A stretch of 64,000 nucleotides of DNA from Planctomycetota bacterium (lineage in GTDB: Bacteria; Planctomycetota; UBA1135; JADKAF01), in NCBI GenBank assembly GCA_016719295.1, contig JADKAF010000002.1, forward strand, positions 141,908 through 205,907, read 5' to 3'. The notes under the pieces were generated by a model. It was not told where the DNA came from. It worked only from the letters and a program-made list of their open reading frames with translations, and did no database searches. The position numbers and the translations under genes are program-made. The first letter of the stretch is position 1. Every line of letters starts with the position of its first letter. Positions 26,144 through 32,844 of the stretch are shown in pieces.

Positions 26144-26641
26144 TCAAGCCGAAGCTTCGGCGCTCTCCGACGCGACGGCGGCTTCCGCGACAGGCGCGGG
26201 GGCGGGCGCGGGCGCGGGCGCATCGTCTGCAGCCGTGCGCGCACGCACGACGACGACCTGGCCCTCGTCCTCACCTTCGCCGATCACGTCGGGCTCGTTC
26301 GCGATCTCCGCGTCTTCCTTCGCGGCGAGTTCGATCTCGCCCTCCGGCAGCGCGTCGACCTTCAGGATGAGGTGGCGCAGGACGAAGTCCTGGAGGAGCA
26401 GGTCGCGGTCGAGCTCGAAGAGCGAGTCACCCGGAGCGGCGTGCTCGAGGTAGCTCAAGAAGTAGGTGCCCCTCTTCTGCTTCTTGATCTCGTACGCGAG
26501 CTTGCGGTCCTCCCACCGGCGCGCAGCGACGACTTTGCAGCCGTGGCGCTCCAGGAGCTCCTTCACTCGGCCCTTCAGCGTTCTCCAGCCCTTCTTGACT
26601 TCCCGGTTGTCCAGGATGAGGGTCGCCTCGTAGATGCTCAC
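26144..26641 (-). CDS. rpsF: 30S ribosomal protein S6 with Pro/Ala tail
   Basis: Binds S18 and 16S rRNA on the 30S platform. The core is typical: YEATLILDNREVKKGW, KVVAARRWEDRKLAYEIKKQ, KRGTYFLSYLEHA and FVLRHLILKVDALPEG. At 165 residues it is about 50-60 longer than average. The excess is a C-terminal acidic, then Pro/Ala-repeat tail (PAPAPAPAPVAEAAVA), which is probably disordered. It follows pth by 17 bp on the same strand. Confidence 0.96.
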   Translation of the reverse strand: MSIYEATLILDNREVKKGWRTLKGRVKELLERHGCKVVAARRWEDRKLAYEIKKQKRGTYFLSYLEHAAPGDSLFELDRDLLLQDFVLRHLILKVDALPEGEIELAAKEDAEIANEPDVIGEGEDEGQVVVVRARTAADDAPAPAPAPAPVAEAAVASESAEASA

Positions 26642-26658
26642 CGGCGGACCGCCTCGCT

Positions 26659-27255
26659 TCAGAGTTCGTTGTTCTTGCGGTTGGAACGATTCATTAGCTC
26701 TGCGAGCGGTGCGCCGTCGATCCAGCGTTCGACGAGATCGGCGGCGTGCTCGAGAGCGATCGCGATCTCCTCCCGCTCCTGCTTGGAGAACCGGGAGAGG
26801 ACGTGATCTACGGTGTCGCGCTTCGGGGCACCGATGCCGATCCGCAAACGCGGATAGCCCTGCGTGCCCAGATGGCGCTCGATGGACTTCAAGCCGTTGT
26901 GTCCGCCGCTCGACCCGTCCGCACGGAGGCGCAGGTTTCCGAGCTCGAGGTTCAGGTCGTCGACGACGACCAAGACCTCGCTCGGCTGCACCCCCCAGCG
27001 ATCGACCAGAGAGCGAACCAACTGGCCGGTTTCATTCACGTAGGTCCACGGCTCGGACAGGCAGGCCTTGACCTCACCGTCCTTGTCGCGGATGCGCGCC
27101 AGTCGACCGAAGCGACGGCCGAGCGTAGGAGACTTCTCGGCCTCCAGCTCGGCGCGCCGCCGATGGGCGACGAGGCGAACCACGTCGAAACCGACATTGT
27201 GGCGGGTGGACTCGTACTCAGCACCCGGATTGCCTATCCCGACGACCAGCTTCAA
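26659..27255 (-). CDS. pth: peptidyl-tRNA hydrolase
   Basis: Cuts peptides from drop-off peptidyl-tRNAs so that the tRNA is reused. The 198-residue protein has KLVVGIGNPGAEYESTRHNVGF with the catalytic His, the DDLNLELGNLRLRADG loop and GSSGGHNGLKSI. TTG 27255 is chosen because GGAGG lies seven bases upstream and the product then starts exactly at the family's usual N-terminus; an ATG 36 bp upstream is the alternative. It sits between rplY and rpsF, a frequent arrangement. A stable hairpin lies upstream, so it may use its own or a readthrough transcript. Confidence 0.95.
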   Translation of the reverse strand: MKLVVGIGNPGAEYESTRHNVGFDVVRLVAHRRRAELEAEKSPTLGRRFGRLARIRDKDGEVKACLSEPWTYVNETGQLVRSLVDRWGVQPSEVLVVVDDLNLELGNLRLRADGSSGGHNGLKSIERHLGTQGYPRLRIGIGAPKRDTVDHVLSRFSKQEREEIAIALEHAADLVERWIDGAPLAELMNRSNRKNNEL

Positions 27256-27358
27256 GGCAGCGCCTCCTTGTCCTCGAGCGCGTGGCAGCACCCAAGCGAG
27301 AGACGAAGCCTACGGCGTGATCGCGAGCAAACCGGCGTATCCGGCGAGCTCCGAGACG

Positions 27359-27394
27359 GGATCGCGGAGGATTCGAGCCCTCCGAGCGCGATCC
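27359..27394. terminator. stable hairpin between rplY and pth
   Basis: GGATCGC (27359-27365) pairs with GCGATCC (27388-27394), and the inner GGAGG (27366-27370) pairs with CCTCC (27379-27383). The loop is 8 bases, with a 4-base bulge on one side. It lies downstream of rplY and about 100 bp before pth on the minus strand, so it could weaken transcription into the distal genes. Confidence 0.5.
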
Positions 27395-27488
27395 TCCCGC
27401 CACAAGCGAGCGGGGCATTATACGGCCGCACTCGCCTCTCGCAAGGGGGCGTCGGCGCCACAGAGCGCCGAGCCTCCTCGCACGGGGA

Positions 27489-28106
27489 TCAAGACTCGGA
27501 CTTCTTCTCCGGCTCGGGCTGCGCCCCGGCTTCGCCTGCCGCGGGCTCCGTCACCTGCGCGGTCTGGTGGGAGACGTTGCACACGACGATCGTGGCATCC
27601 CCGATCGCGCGCACCCCGGCGGGCATCGCGAGCTCAGCGATATGGATCGCTTGCCCGATCTCGAGACTCGTCACCACCACCTCGATGTGATCGGGGATCG
27701 CCGCCGGATCGCATTCGATCTGGAGCTCCTGGATCGGCGTGTTCAATCGACCGCCAGCGGCGAGGCCCTTGGCGTGCCCGACGTAGTGGATCGGCACCCC
27801 GACGCGCACCTTCTCCCCCGCCTCGAGGCGAGTGAAGTCCGCGTGCATCGGATACTCGCCGAGAGCGTCCCACTGCAGCTGCTTCAGCAGCGCCGGGAAC
27901 GACTCGCGGACGCCGTCGTCGATCCGGAACACGCGCGCGTGGTGCTTGATCGCCTGGCCGAATTGGTGCGCGTCGATGGTGACATGCTCGGGGGTCTTGC
28001 CGTGGCCGTAGATCACGGCGGGCACTCGCCCTTCCGAACGCTCGCGCATGGCGGCACGCGTGCCGACCTTCTCGCGCTTCGTAGCTTTGATGCTGATGAT
28101 TTCCAT
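27489..28106 (-). CDS. rplY: 50S ribosomal protein L25/CTC family
   Basis: Binds 5S rRNA. The 205-residue protein is the long CTC form. It has an N-terminal L25 barrel (ATKREKVGTRAAMRERSEG, RVPAVIYGHGKTPEHVTI) and a C-terminal beta domain (VRVGVPIHYVGHAKGLAAGG, LQIECDPAAIPDHIEVVV). An acidic tail ends EPEKKSES. The start at 28106 has GGAGGAG upstream; the frame continues 75 bp further without family likeness. It lies between prs and pth, the usual neighbours. Confidence 0.95.
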   Translation of the reverse strand: MEIISIKATKREKVGTRAAMRERSEGRVPAVIYGHGKTPEHVTIDAHQFGQAIKHHARVFRIDDGVRESFPALLKQLQWDALGEYPMHADFTRLEAGEKVRVGVPIHYVGHAKGLAAGGRLNTPIQELQIECDPAAIPDHIEVVVTSLEIGQAIHIAELAMPAGVRAIGDATIVVCNVSHQTAQVTEPAAGEAGAQPEPEKKSES

Positions 28107-28246
28107 GGGAGCGAAGCTCCTCCGAGAGGATGCGTACGATTCCGCGGCCCTTGCGTGCCGCGGCGATGCCAGCGATTGCACGGCGCGATTGCGCCGAACT
28201 TTGTTCGTTCCCGAGACGCATCGGCGTCGCGGGCCTGTATCCCGTT

Positions 28247-28269
28247 CCCGCGCGCCTTCGGAGCGCGGG
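28247..28269. terminator. hairpin just downstream of prs
   Basis: CCCGCGC (28247-28253) pairs with GCGCGGG (28263-28269) around a loop that contains TTCG. It lies 10 bp after the prs stop on the minus strand. A second hairpin, CCGCGGC/GCCGCGG, lies near 28142-28163. Either could attenuate transcription into rplY. Confidence 0.45.
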
Positions 28270-28278
28270 CCGACATTC

Positions 28279-29274
28279 TCAATGCGGCTCGTCCTCGAAG
28301 AGGCTCGAAACCGACTTGGCGTGGTGGATGTTCCAGATGGCCCGCGCCAAGAGCTTGGCGACCGAGACGACCTCGAGCTTCGGCACCAGGTCCGCGCGCT
28401 GCGGGATGGTATCCGTGACGAAGATCGCCTCGGCTTCGCAGCTCCGCAGACGCTCGATCGCGGGGCCGCAGAAGACGCCGTGCGTCGCGGCCACGATCAC
28501 GCGCTCGGCTCCGTGGCGCCGCACGATGCGCACCGCCTCGGTGATCGAGCCGGCGGTCGAGATCATATCGTCGATGAGGACGACGTCGCGCCCCTTCACG
28601 TCGCCGATCACCGCCTCGACGACCGTCTGCTCGCCGGAGATGCGGCGCTTGTCGACGATCGCGAGAGGGGCGTCGCCGAGCGCCTTCGCGTAAGCACGCG
28701 CCATCTTGACGCCGCCGACGTCCGGGGAGACGACGATCATGTTCTTCAAGTCCCCGAAGCGCCTCAGGCGATCGAGGAACACCGGACGCGCGTAGAGGTG
28801 ATCGACGGGGATGTCGAAGAATCCCTGGATCTGCGCGGCGTGCAGGTCGATCGTGAGCACGCGGTTGGCGCCCGCGGTCGTGATCAGATTCGCGACGAGC
28901 TTCGCGCTGATCGGCACGCGCCCCTCGTCTTTGCGATCCTTGCGCGCGTAGCCGTAGTAGGGCAGCACCGCGGTGATGCGCTGCGCCGAAGCGCGGCGCA
29001 GGCAGTCGATCATCAGCAGCAGCTCCATCAGCTGCTCGTTCGCCGGCGGACTCGTGGGCTGCACGACGAACACGTCGCAGCCGCGCACGTCCTCCCCGAC
29101 CTTGATGTCGACCTCGAGGTCGGGGAAGCGACGGATCTCGGCCGCGCCGAGCGGATGACCGAGGAACGCGCAGATGTCCTGCGCGAGCTGCGGATTCGCG
29201 GTTCCGCTGATGATCTTCAGGCGGTCCGCGTCGCGCATCGGGTCCGACGCCGCGCCGATCACGACCTCACGCAT
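28279..29274 (-). CDS. prs: ribose-phosphate pyrophosphokinase
   Basis: Makes PRPP from ribose-5-phosphate and ATP for nucleotide, His, Trp and NAD synthesis. The 331-residue protein has the ATP-binding loop PYYGYARKDRKD, the signature TIDLHAAQIQGFFDIPVDHL, the regulatory-flap region VVSPDVGGVKMARAYA and the PRPP loop VLIDDMISTAGS. The start at 29274 overlaps the glmU stop by 8 bp; an in-frame ATG at 29283 is possible, but AAGG directly abuts it, whereas the spacing suits 29274. glmU-prs-rplY-pth is a conserved gene order. Confidence 0.97.
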   Translation of the reverse strand: MREVVIGAASDPMRDADRLKIISGTANPQLAQDICAFLGHPLGAAEIRRFPDLEVDIKVGEDVRGCDVFVVQPTSPPANEQLMELLLMIDCLRRASAQRITAVLPYYGYARKDRKDEGRVPISAKLVANLITTAGANRVLTIDLHAAQIQGFFDIPVDHLYARPVFLDRLRRFGDLKNMIVVSPDVGGVKMARAYAKALGDAPLAIVDKRRISGEQTVVEAVIGDVKGRDVVLIDDMISTAGSITEAVRIVRRHGAERVIVAATHGVFCGPAIERLRSCEAEAIFVTDTIPQRADLVPKLEVVSVAKLLARAIWNIHHAKSVSSLFEDEPH

Positions 29275-30598
29275 GGCGCCCATCCTTGGGTTCTTCGGCC
29301 AGAGCCTGCGCCGAGGCGCGCCCCGCCTTCGCGGCGAGGGGGCGCGCCGGAACGCCGACCCAGACCTCGCCCGCGGGGATCTCCCTGTGGACGAGCGCAG
29401 CGTTGGCGCCGAGCTTGGCGCCCTCTCCGACCGTCGCCGGAGCGACGATGATCGCGCCGGAGCCGATGAAGGCGCGCGCGCCGATCCTCGTGGTGAACTT
29501 CGACTTGCCGTCGTAGTTCGCGGTGACCGTTCCGGCTCCGATGTTCGCCTTCTCGCCGATGATCGCGTCGCCGAGATAGGTGAGGTGTTTCGCTTTCGCG
29601 CCCGCCGCCATCTGCGTGCGGTTCACCTCGACGAAGTTGCCGACCTCGGCTCCGTCCCCGAGCGTCGTCCCGGAGCGCAGATGCGCGAAGGGACCGACCG
29701 CGCAGCCCTCGCCCACCTTCACGTCGTGCTGGATGACGACGCAGGGGTGGATCAAGGTGCCGCGCCCGATCTCGACATCGGCGTCGATGTACGCCGTCTC
29801 GGGTGCGGTGATGCGCACGCCATTCGCGAGGTGCTGCGTCAGGATGCGCTCCTGCAGCTCTTCGCGAGCGATGGCGAGCTCGCGCAGCGAGTTCACTCCC
29901 TGCACCTCGCGCTCACCGCCTAGGCAGGGCACCGGAACGATGGGATAGCCGCGCGCGAGGAAGAGGCCGAGGACGTCGGTCAGGTAGTACTCGTTCTGCG
30001 CGTTCTCCGCGCGCACCGCGGCCAGGCACTCGAAGAGCCGCGGGGTGTCGAAGACGTAGACGCCGGCGTTGATCTCGCGCACCGCGCGCTGCTCCGGAGT
30101 CGCATCCTTGTGCTCGACGACACCGCGGAACGCGCCGCGCTCATCGCGCAGGACGCGCCCCATCCCGGTCGGGTCCTCCATCGCGCAGCTGAGGAAGGCG
30201 CACCCACCCGCGGGCTGCGCCTCGAGCAGTGCGCGCAGCGTCTCCGTCGTGAGCATGGGCGTGTCCCCATACACGACGAGGATGCGACCGGCGTCACGCG
30301 GCAGCTCCGGCTCGGCTTGGCGCACCGCGTGGGCGGTGCCGAGCTGCGGCTCCTGCACCACGCTGCGCACGGCGGGCAAACCAGCAGGGAGCTTCCACTT
30401 CGCGAGCTCGGCCCGCACCTGCTCGCGTCCGTGCCCGAGCACGGCGACCACATGGTCCGGACGCAGCTCCGCCACGGCGTGCAGGATCCAGCGCAGCAGG
30501 GGGCGACCGCATACAGCGTGCAGGACCTTCGGGAGGTCCGAGCGCATGCGAGTCCCCTTGCCGGCCGCGAGCACGATCACCGAGAGCGGCGCACGCAT
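29267..30598 (-). CDS. glmU: bifunctional UDP-GlcNAc pyrophosphorylase / GlcN-1-P acetyltransferase
   Basis: Makes UDP-GlcNAc, the precursor of peptidoglycan and lipid A. The N-terminal uridyltransferase shows IVLAAGKGTRMRSDLPKVLH, the product loop VYGDTPML and EINAGVYVFD. The C-terminal left-handed beta-helix shows RSGTTLGDGAEVGNFVEV, KAKHLTYLGDA, IGAGTVTANYDGKSKFTT and IGSGAIIVAP. The 443-residue length is slightly below average. As first gene of the long minus-strand block, it is preceded by the promoter candidate 30706-30734 and a leader of about 100 bases. Its product feeds LpxC, encoded 10 kb further on in the same block. Confidence 0.96.
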   Translation of the reverse strand: MRAPLSVIVLAAGKGTRMRSDLPKVLHAVCGRPLLRWILHAVAELRPDHVVAVLGHGREQVRAELAKWKLPAGLPAVRSVVQEPQLGTAHAVRQAEPELPRDAGRILVVYGDTPMLTTETLRALLEAQPAGGCAFLSCAMEDPTGMGRVLRDERGAFRGVVEHKDATPEQRAVREINAGVYVFDTPRLFECLAAVRAENAQNEYYLTDVLGLFLARGYPIVPVPCLGGEREVQGVNSLRELAIAREELQERILTQHLANGVRITAPETAYIDADVEIGRGTLIHPCVVIQHDVKVGEGCAVGPFAHLRSGTTLGDGAEVGNFVEVNRTQMAAGAKAKHLTYLGDAIIGEKANIGAGTVTANYDGKSKFTTRIGARAFIGSGAIIVAPATVGEGAKLGANAALVHREIPAGEVWVGVPARPLAAKAGRASAQALAEEPKDGRHA

Positions 30599-30705
30599 CG
30601 GAGGGACCTTCCGGGAGGGCCCGGAGTGGACGAGGGACGTAGAACCGACACACGCTCGAGCGGGTCGAGCGCGGGCGAGGTCGGCTCCGGCAAAAAGGGG
30701 CGGCG

Positions 30706-30734
30706 ATGGTAGCCCCGTCCCTAGGGAGGGTCAA
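30706..30734 (-). promoter_or_regulatory. candidate promoter for glmU-prs and following genes
   Basis: On the minus strand TTGACC (30729-30734) is followed after exactly 17 bases by TACCAT (30706-30711). The glmU start is about 100 bases downstream. This is one of the better sigma-70-like matches in this GC-rich window. Confidence 0.5.
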
Positions 30735-30784
30735 GCTCCGCCGGCGCGCCGGGAGCGGCGCGCTTGCTCCTCGCGCCTCGGCTC

Positions 30785-31416
30785 TCAGGCCGGCAGCAGC
30801 GCGAATTCGACTGCCGAGCGCACGGCCGAGAGCTGCAGCACGGCATCCATCGCGCGCCCTTTCAGCTTCGGCTCGCGGCGAGCCTGCTCGGGCAGCAGGG
30901 GGAGGCTCAGGGCGCCGACGCGCACGCCGACGAACGCCCCGGGTCCTGCCGGACCTGGAAAAGAACCTCATAGAGCACGTGGTTCGTGAGGTGGGCGCCC
31001 GGGTCCTTCGAGGAGCGCACCTCGATCTTCCGAGCCTCGAGGTAGGCGACCAGGGCGTCGGCCGAGAGCGAGGTCGGGAGCGACACCGGCCCTTCGGCGA
31101 TGATGGGCTCCTTCGCGGGGCAGTTGCCGCCCCCATCTCGCACCCCGCCGAAGTCCCGGAGGTTGCGAGCGACGGCCTCGACCCCGATCGCCGACGCGTC
31201 AGCGCACTGCCCGGCGATGATCACCGCGCGCGCTTTGAGCGTGCGGATGCGATCGACCAGGATGGCTCCAGCGCGGCGCATGTCCGCGGGAAGCATCTGG
31301 ATCGTCAGGCGTTCGGCTTGGAAGCCCTCTTCGGCCAGGCTGCGCGCCACTTCGGCAGCCGAGTTGATCCGCTCGCCCGGCAGGGGCTGCATGGCGGCGA
31401 GGATCACTTCGGTCAC
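30785..31416 (-). pseudogene. pyroglutamyl-peptidase I-like protein lacking the catalytic Cys, frame shifted once
   Basis: Peptidase C15 enzymes remove N-terminal pyroglutamate. The start reads MTEVILAAMQPLPGERINSA in place of the family's GFEPFGG...NPS. AGQCADASAIGVEAVARNL keeps the catalytic-Glu segment, and GGGNCPAKEPI matches the GNQP region. In the Cys-His segment the family's TYVCNHV is HLTNHV, so Thr replaces the nucleophile while His stays. The frame then breaks in CCCGGGG (30936-30943). One more G would restore DPGAFVGVRVGAL, then LPLLPEQ and the C-terminal helix to the stop at 30785, matching the family's end. Without it the product stops at 30907. An inactive or repurposed homologue is likely even if the shift is a sequence error. 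Confidence 0.7.
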
Positions 31417-31720
31417 TGTTCACCTCCGACGGTCGGATGCGCTGCGCGCCGAACGGGAGGCGAATCCCAGGAGCGGGGCGACTCCCGGACGTCCTCGCTC
31501 TTCGGCGGAAAGACTCCCCTGCGAGGGCAGGCGAGCGGCGTCCTGCGCGGAACGCGGCCGACCATTGTGGTCGAGGAAAGCGCTTTCGCAAAGACCGTGC
31601 GGACAAAGGAGTTGGGAGCTGGCGCGCTCCTCCTTCGCGAACGGCCCGCCGCTGGGGCGCCTGCACCTCGACGGCGGGGGGAGGCTGGCATCCTCTTCCC
31701 CCGCCGCCGATCATGGCGCG
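31417..31720. other. 304-bp divergent gap
   Basis: Between the pcp-like gene (minus) and the carboxymuconolactone-decarboxylase-like gene (plus). Both promoters should lie here. It is less GC-rich near 31570-31620 (GAGGAAAGCGCTTTCGCAAAG), where AAAGCGCTTT is a perfect 10-bp palindrome that could be an operator. No gene is supported. Confidence 0.45.
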
Positions 31721-32398
31721 ATGAGCGATCCTTCGTGCGCCGACCGGCTGCGCTCCGCTCTCGCCTCGGCGGCGCCGCTCGATCCAGGGTGCGCCATCCT
31801 CTGCGCCGCGCTCGGCGCCCTCGCGGTGAGCGAGCGCGACCTCCTCGAGGCGAGCTTCGACCTCGCCCGCGAGCTCGGAGTCGCGCGCGCGACCCTGGAG
31901 GAAGTTCTCTTGCAGGGCGCTCTCTTCGGCGGCTTTCCGCGCACCGTGGAGGCGTTCCAGCTGCTGCGCACCCGCTGGGGACCGCGCGAGCCCGCCGCGC
32001 TCGCCGAGGCTCTCGAGCCGTCCAGCGCCTCCGGCGCGGCGCTCTTCGATCGGATCTACGCAGATCTCGCGCCCGCCGTACGCCGCGAGTTGGCGGAGCT
32101 CCACCCCGCGCTCGCGCGCTGGATCGCCGAGCACGCCTACCGCGCCGTGCTCGCGAGAGCTGGCCTCGACGCGGCGACGCGCGAGCTCGCCGCGGTCACC
32201 GCGCTGGCCGCGAGCGGCTGTCGCCGCCAGCTGCTCTCGCATGCCCGCGGCGCGGTGCGCTGCGGTGCCGGCGCCGCACGCGTGCGCTCCGCGCTCCGTC
32301 TCGCGGCGCTCTTCCGCTCCACCGCCGGCCTGGCCGAGCTGGAGACCCACGTCGAGCGAGCCCTGCTCGCCGTCGCGCCGGGTGAACGCGAGCCCTGA
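31721..32398 (+). CDS. carboxymuconolactone decarboxylase (AhpD-like) family protein
   Basis: The 225-residue, all-helical protein has the CMD-family core near its C-terminus (AYRAVLARAGLDAATRELAAV, then TALAASGCRRQLLSHARGA and VRCGAGAARVRSAL). The QL..H..GA..CGA pattern fits gamma-CMD members. The CxxC pair of AhpD-type peroxide-reducing members is absent; only a single Cys precedes RRQL. So a redox role is less likely than a decarboxylase-like or unknown one. The N-terminal ~110 residues form a second helical unit (LEASFDLARELGVARATLEEV), likely a degenerate CMD copy. ATG 31721 lacks a strong ribosome-binding site. Confidence 0.7.
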   Translation: MSDPSCADRLRSALASAAPLDPGCAILCAALGALAVSERDLLEASFDLARELGVARATLEEVLLQGALFGGFPRTVEAFQLLRTRWGPREPAALAEALEPSSASGAALFDRIYADLAPAVRRELAELHPALARWIAEHAYRAVLARAGLDAATRELAAVTALAASGCRRQLLSHARGAVRCGAGAARVRSALRLAALFRSTAGLAELETHVERALLAVAPGEREP

Positions 32399-32436
32399 GA
32401 CCGCGCCTTACCCGAGCGACCGGAGCGCCGTGGCGC

Positions 32437-32844
32437 TCAGAGCTCCGCGACGAGCAAGAGCTGCACGAGAATGCGAAAGCCCGCGAGCTCGAGCGTCGCG
32501 GGCTTCTCCTGCAGGTCGTCGATCACCAGGCGCTGAACGCGCTGGCCGTTCACCAACGTGCCGTTGCGCGAGAGATCCTCGATCTCCACGTGGCGCAGGT
32601 TGCAGAACGAGATGCGCGTGTGCTCGCGCGACATCCGACGCAGGCGCTGCACCTCGCTCTCGCAGCTGATCCCGCTGCGCTCGATGCTCGGCGCGAAGCC
32701 GCATTGCCGCGAGCGCCCCATCACCATCGACTCCCCGAGGCGCAAGCGCTTCTCCATCCCGCGGAAGCCGCCATCCAGGCCGCGCAGGATCAGCAAGGGA
32801 AAGCTCGCGGATAGCCGCTCGAGCTCGGCGCGCGAATCACTCAT
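32437..32844 (-). CDS. small FHA-domain protein
   Basis: A 135-residue protein consisting almost only of a forkhead-associated domain, which binds phosphothreonine. The domain shows MVMGRSRQCGFAPS, MSREHTRIS and IEDLSRNGTLVNGQRV, carrying the Arg, Ser-x-x-His and Asn residues that contact phosphopeptide. The 20-residue stretch before the domain is Leu-rich. Its start overlaps the stop of the kinase gene upstream (ATGA), so it is translated with the kinase and is a likely substrate or binding partner of it. Confidence 0.85.
   Translation of the reverse strand: MSDSRAELERLSASFPLLILRGLDGGFRGMEKRLRLGESMVMGRSRQCGFAPSIERSGISCESEVQRLRRMSREHTRISFCNLRHVEIEDLSRNGTLVNGQRVQRLVIDDLQEKPATLELAGFRILVQLLLVAEL

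Noticed and set aside
27359..27394. GGAGG-ATTCGAGC-CCTCC resembling a tRNA T-arm
   Set aside because: The loop has 8 bases and the flanks pair as an extension of the same hairpin; no other tRNA arms are present. It is kept as a terminator-like hairpin.
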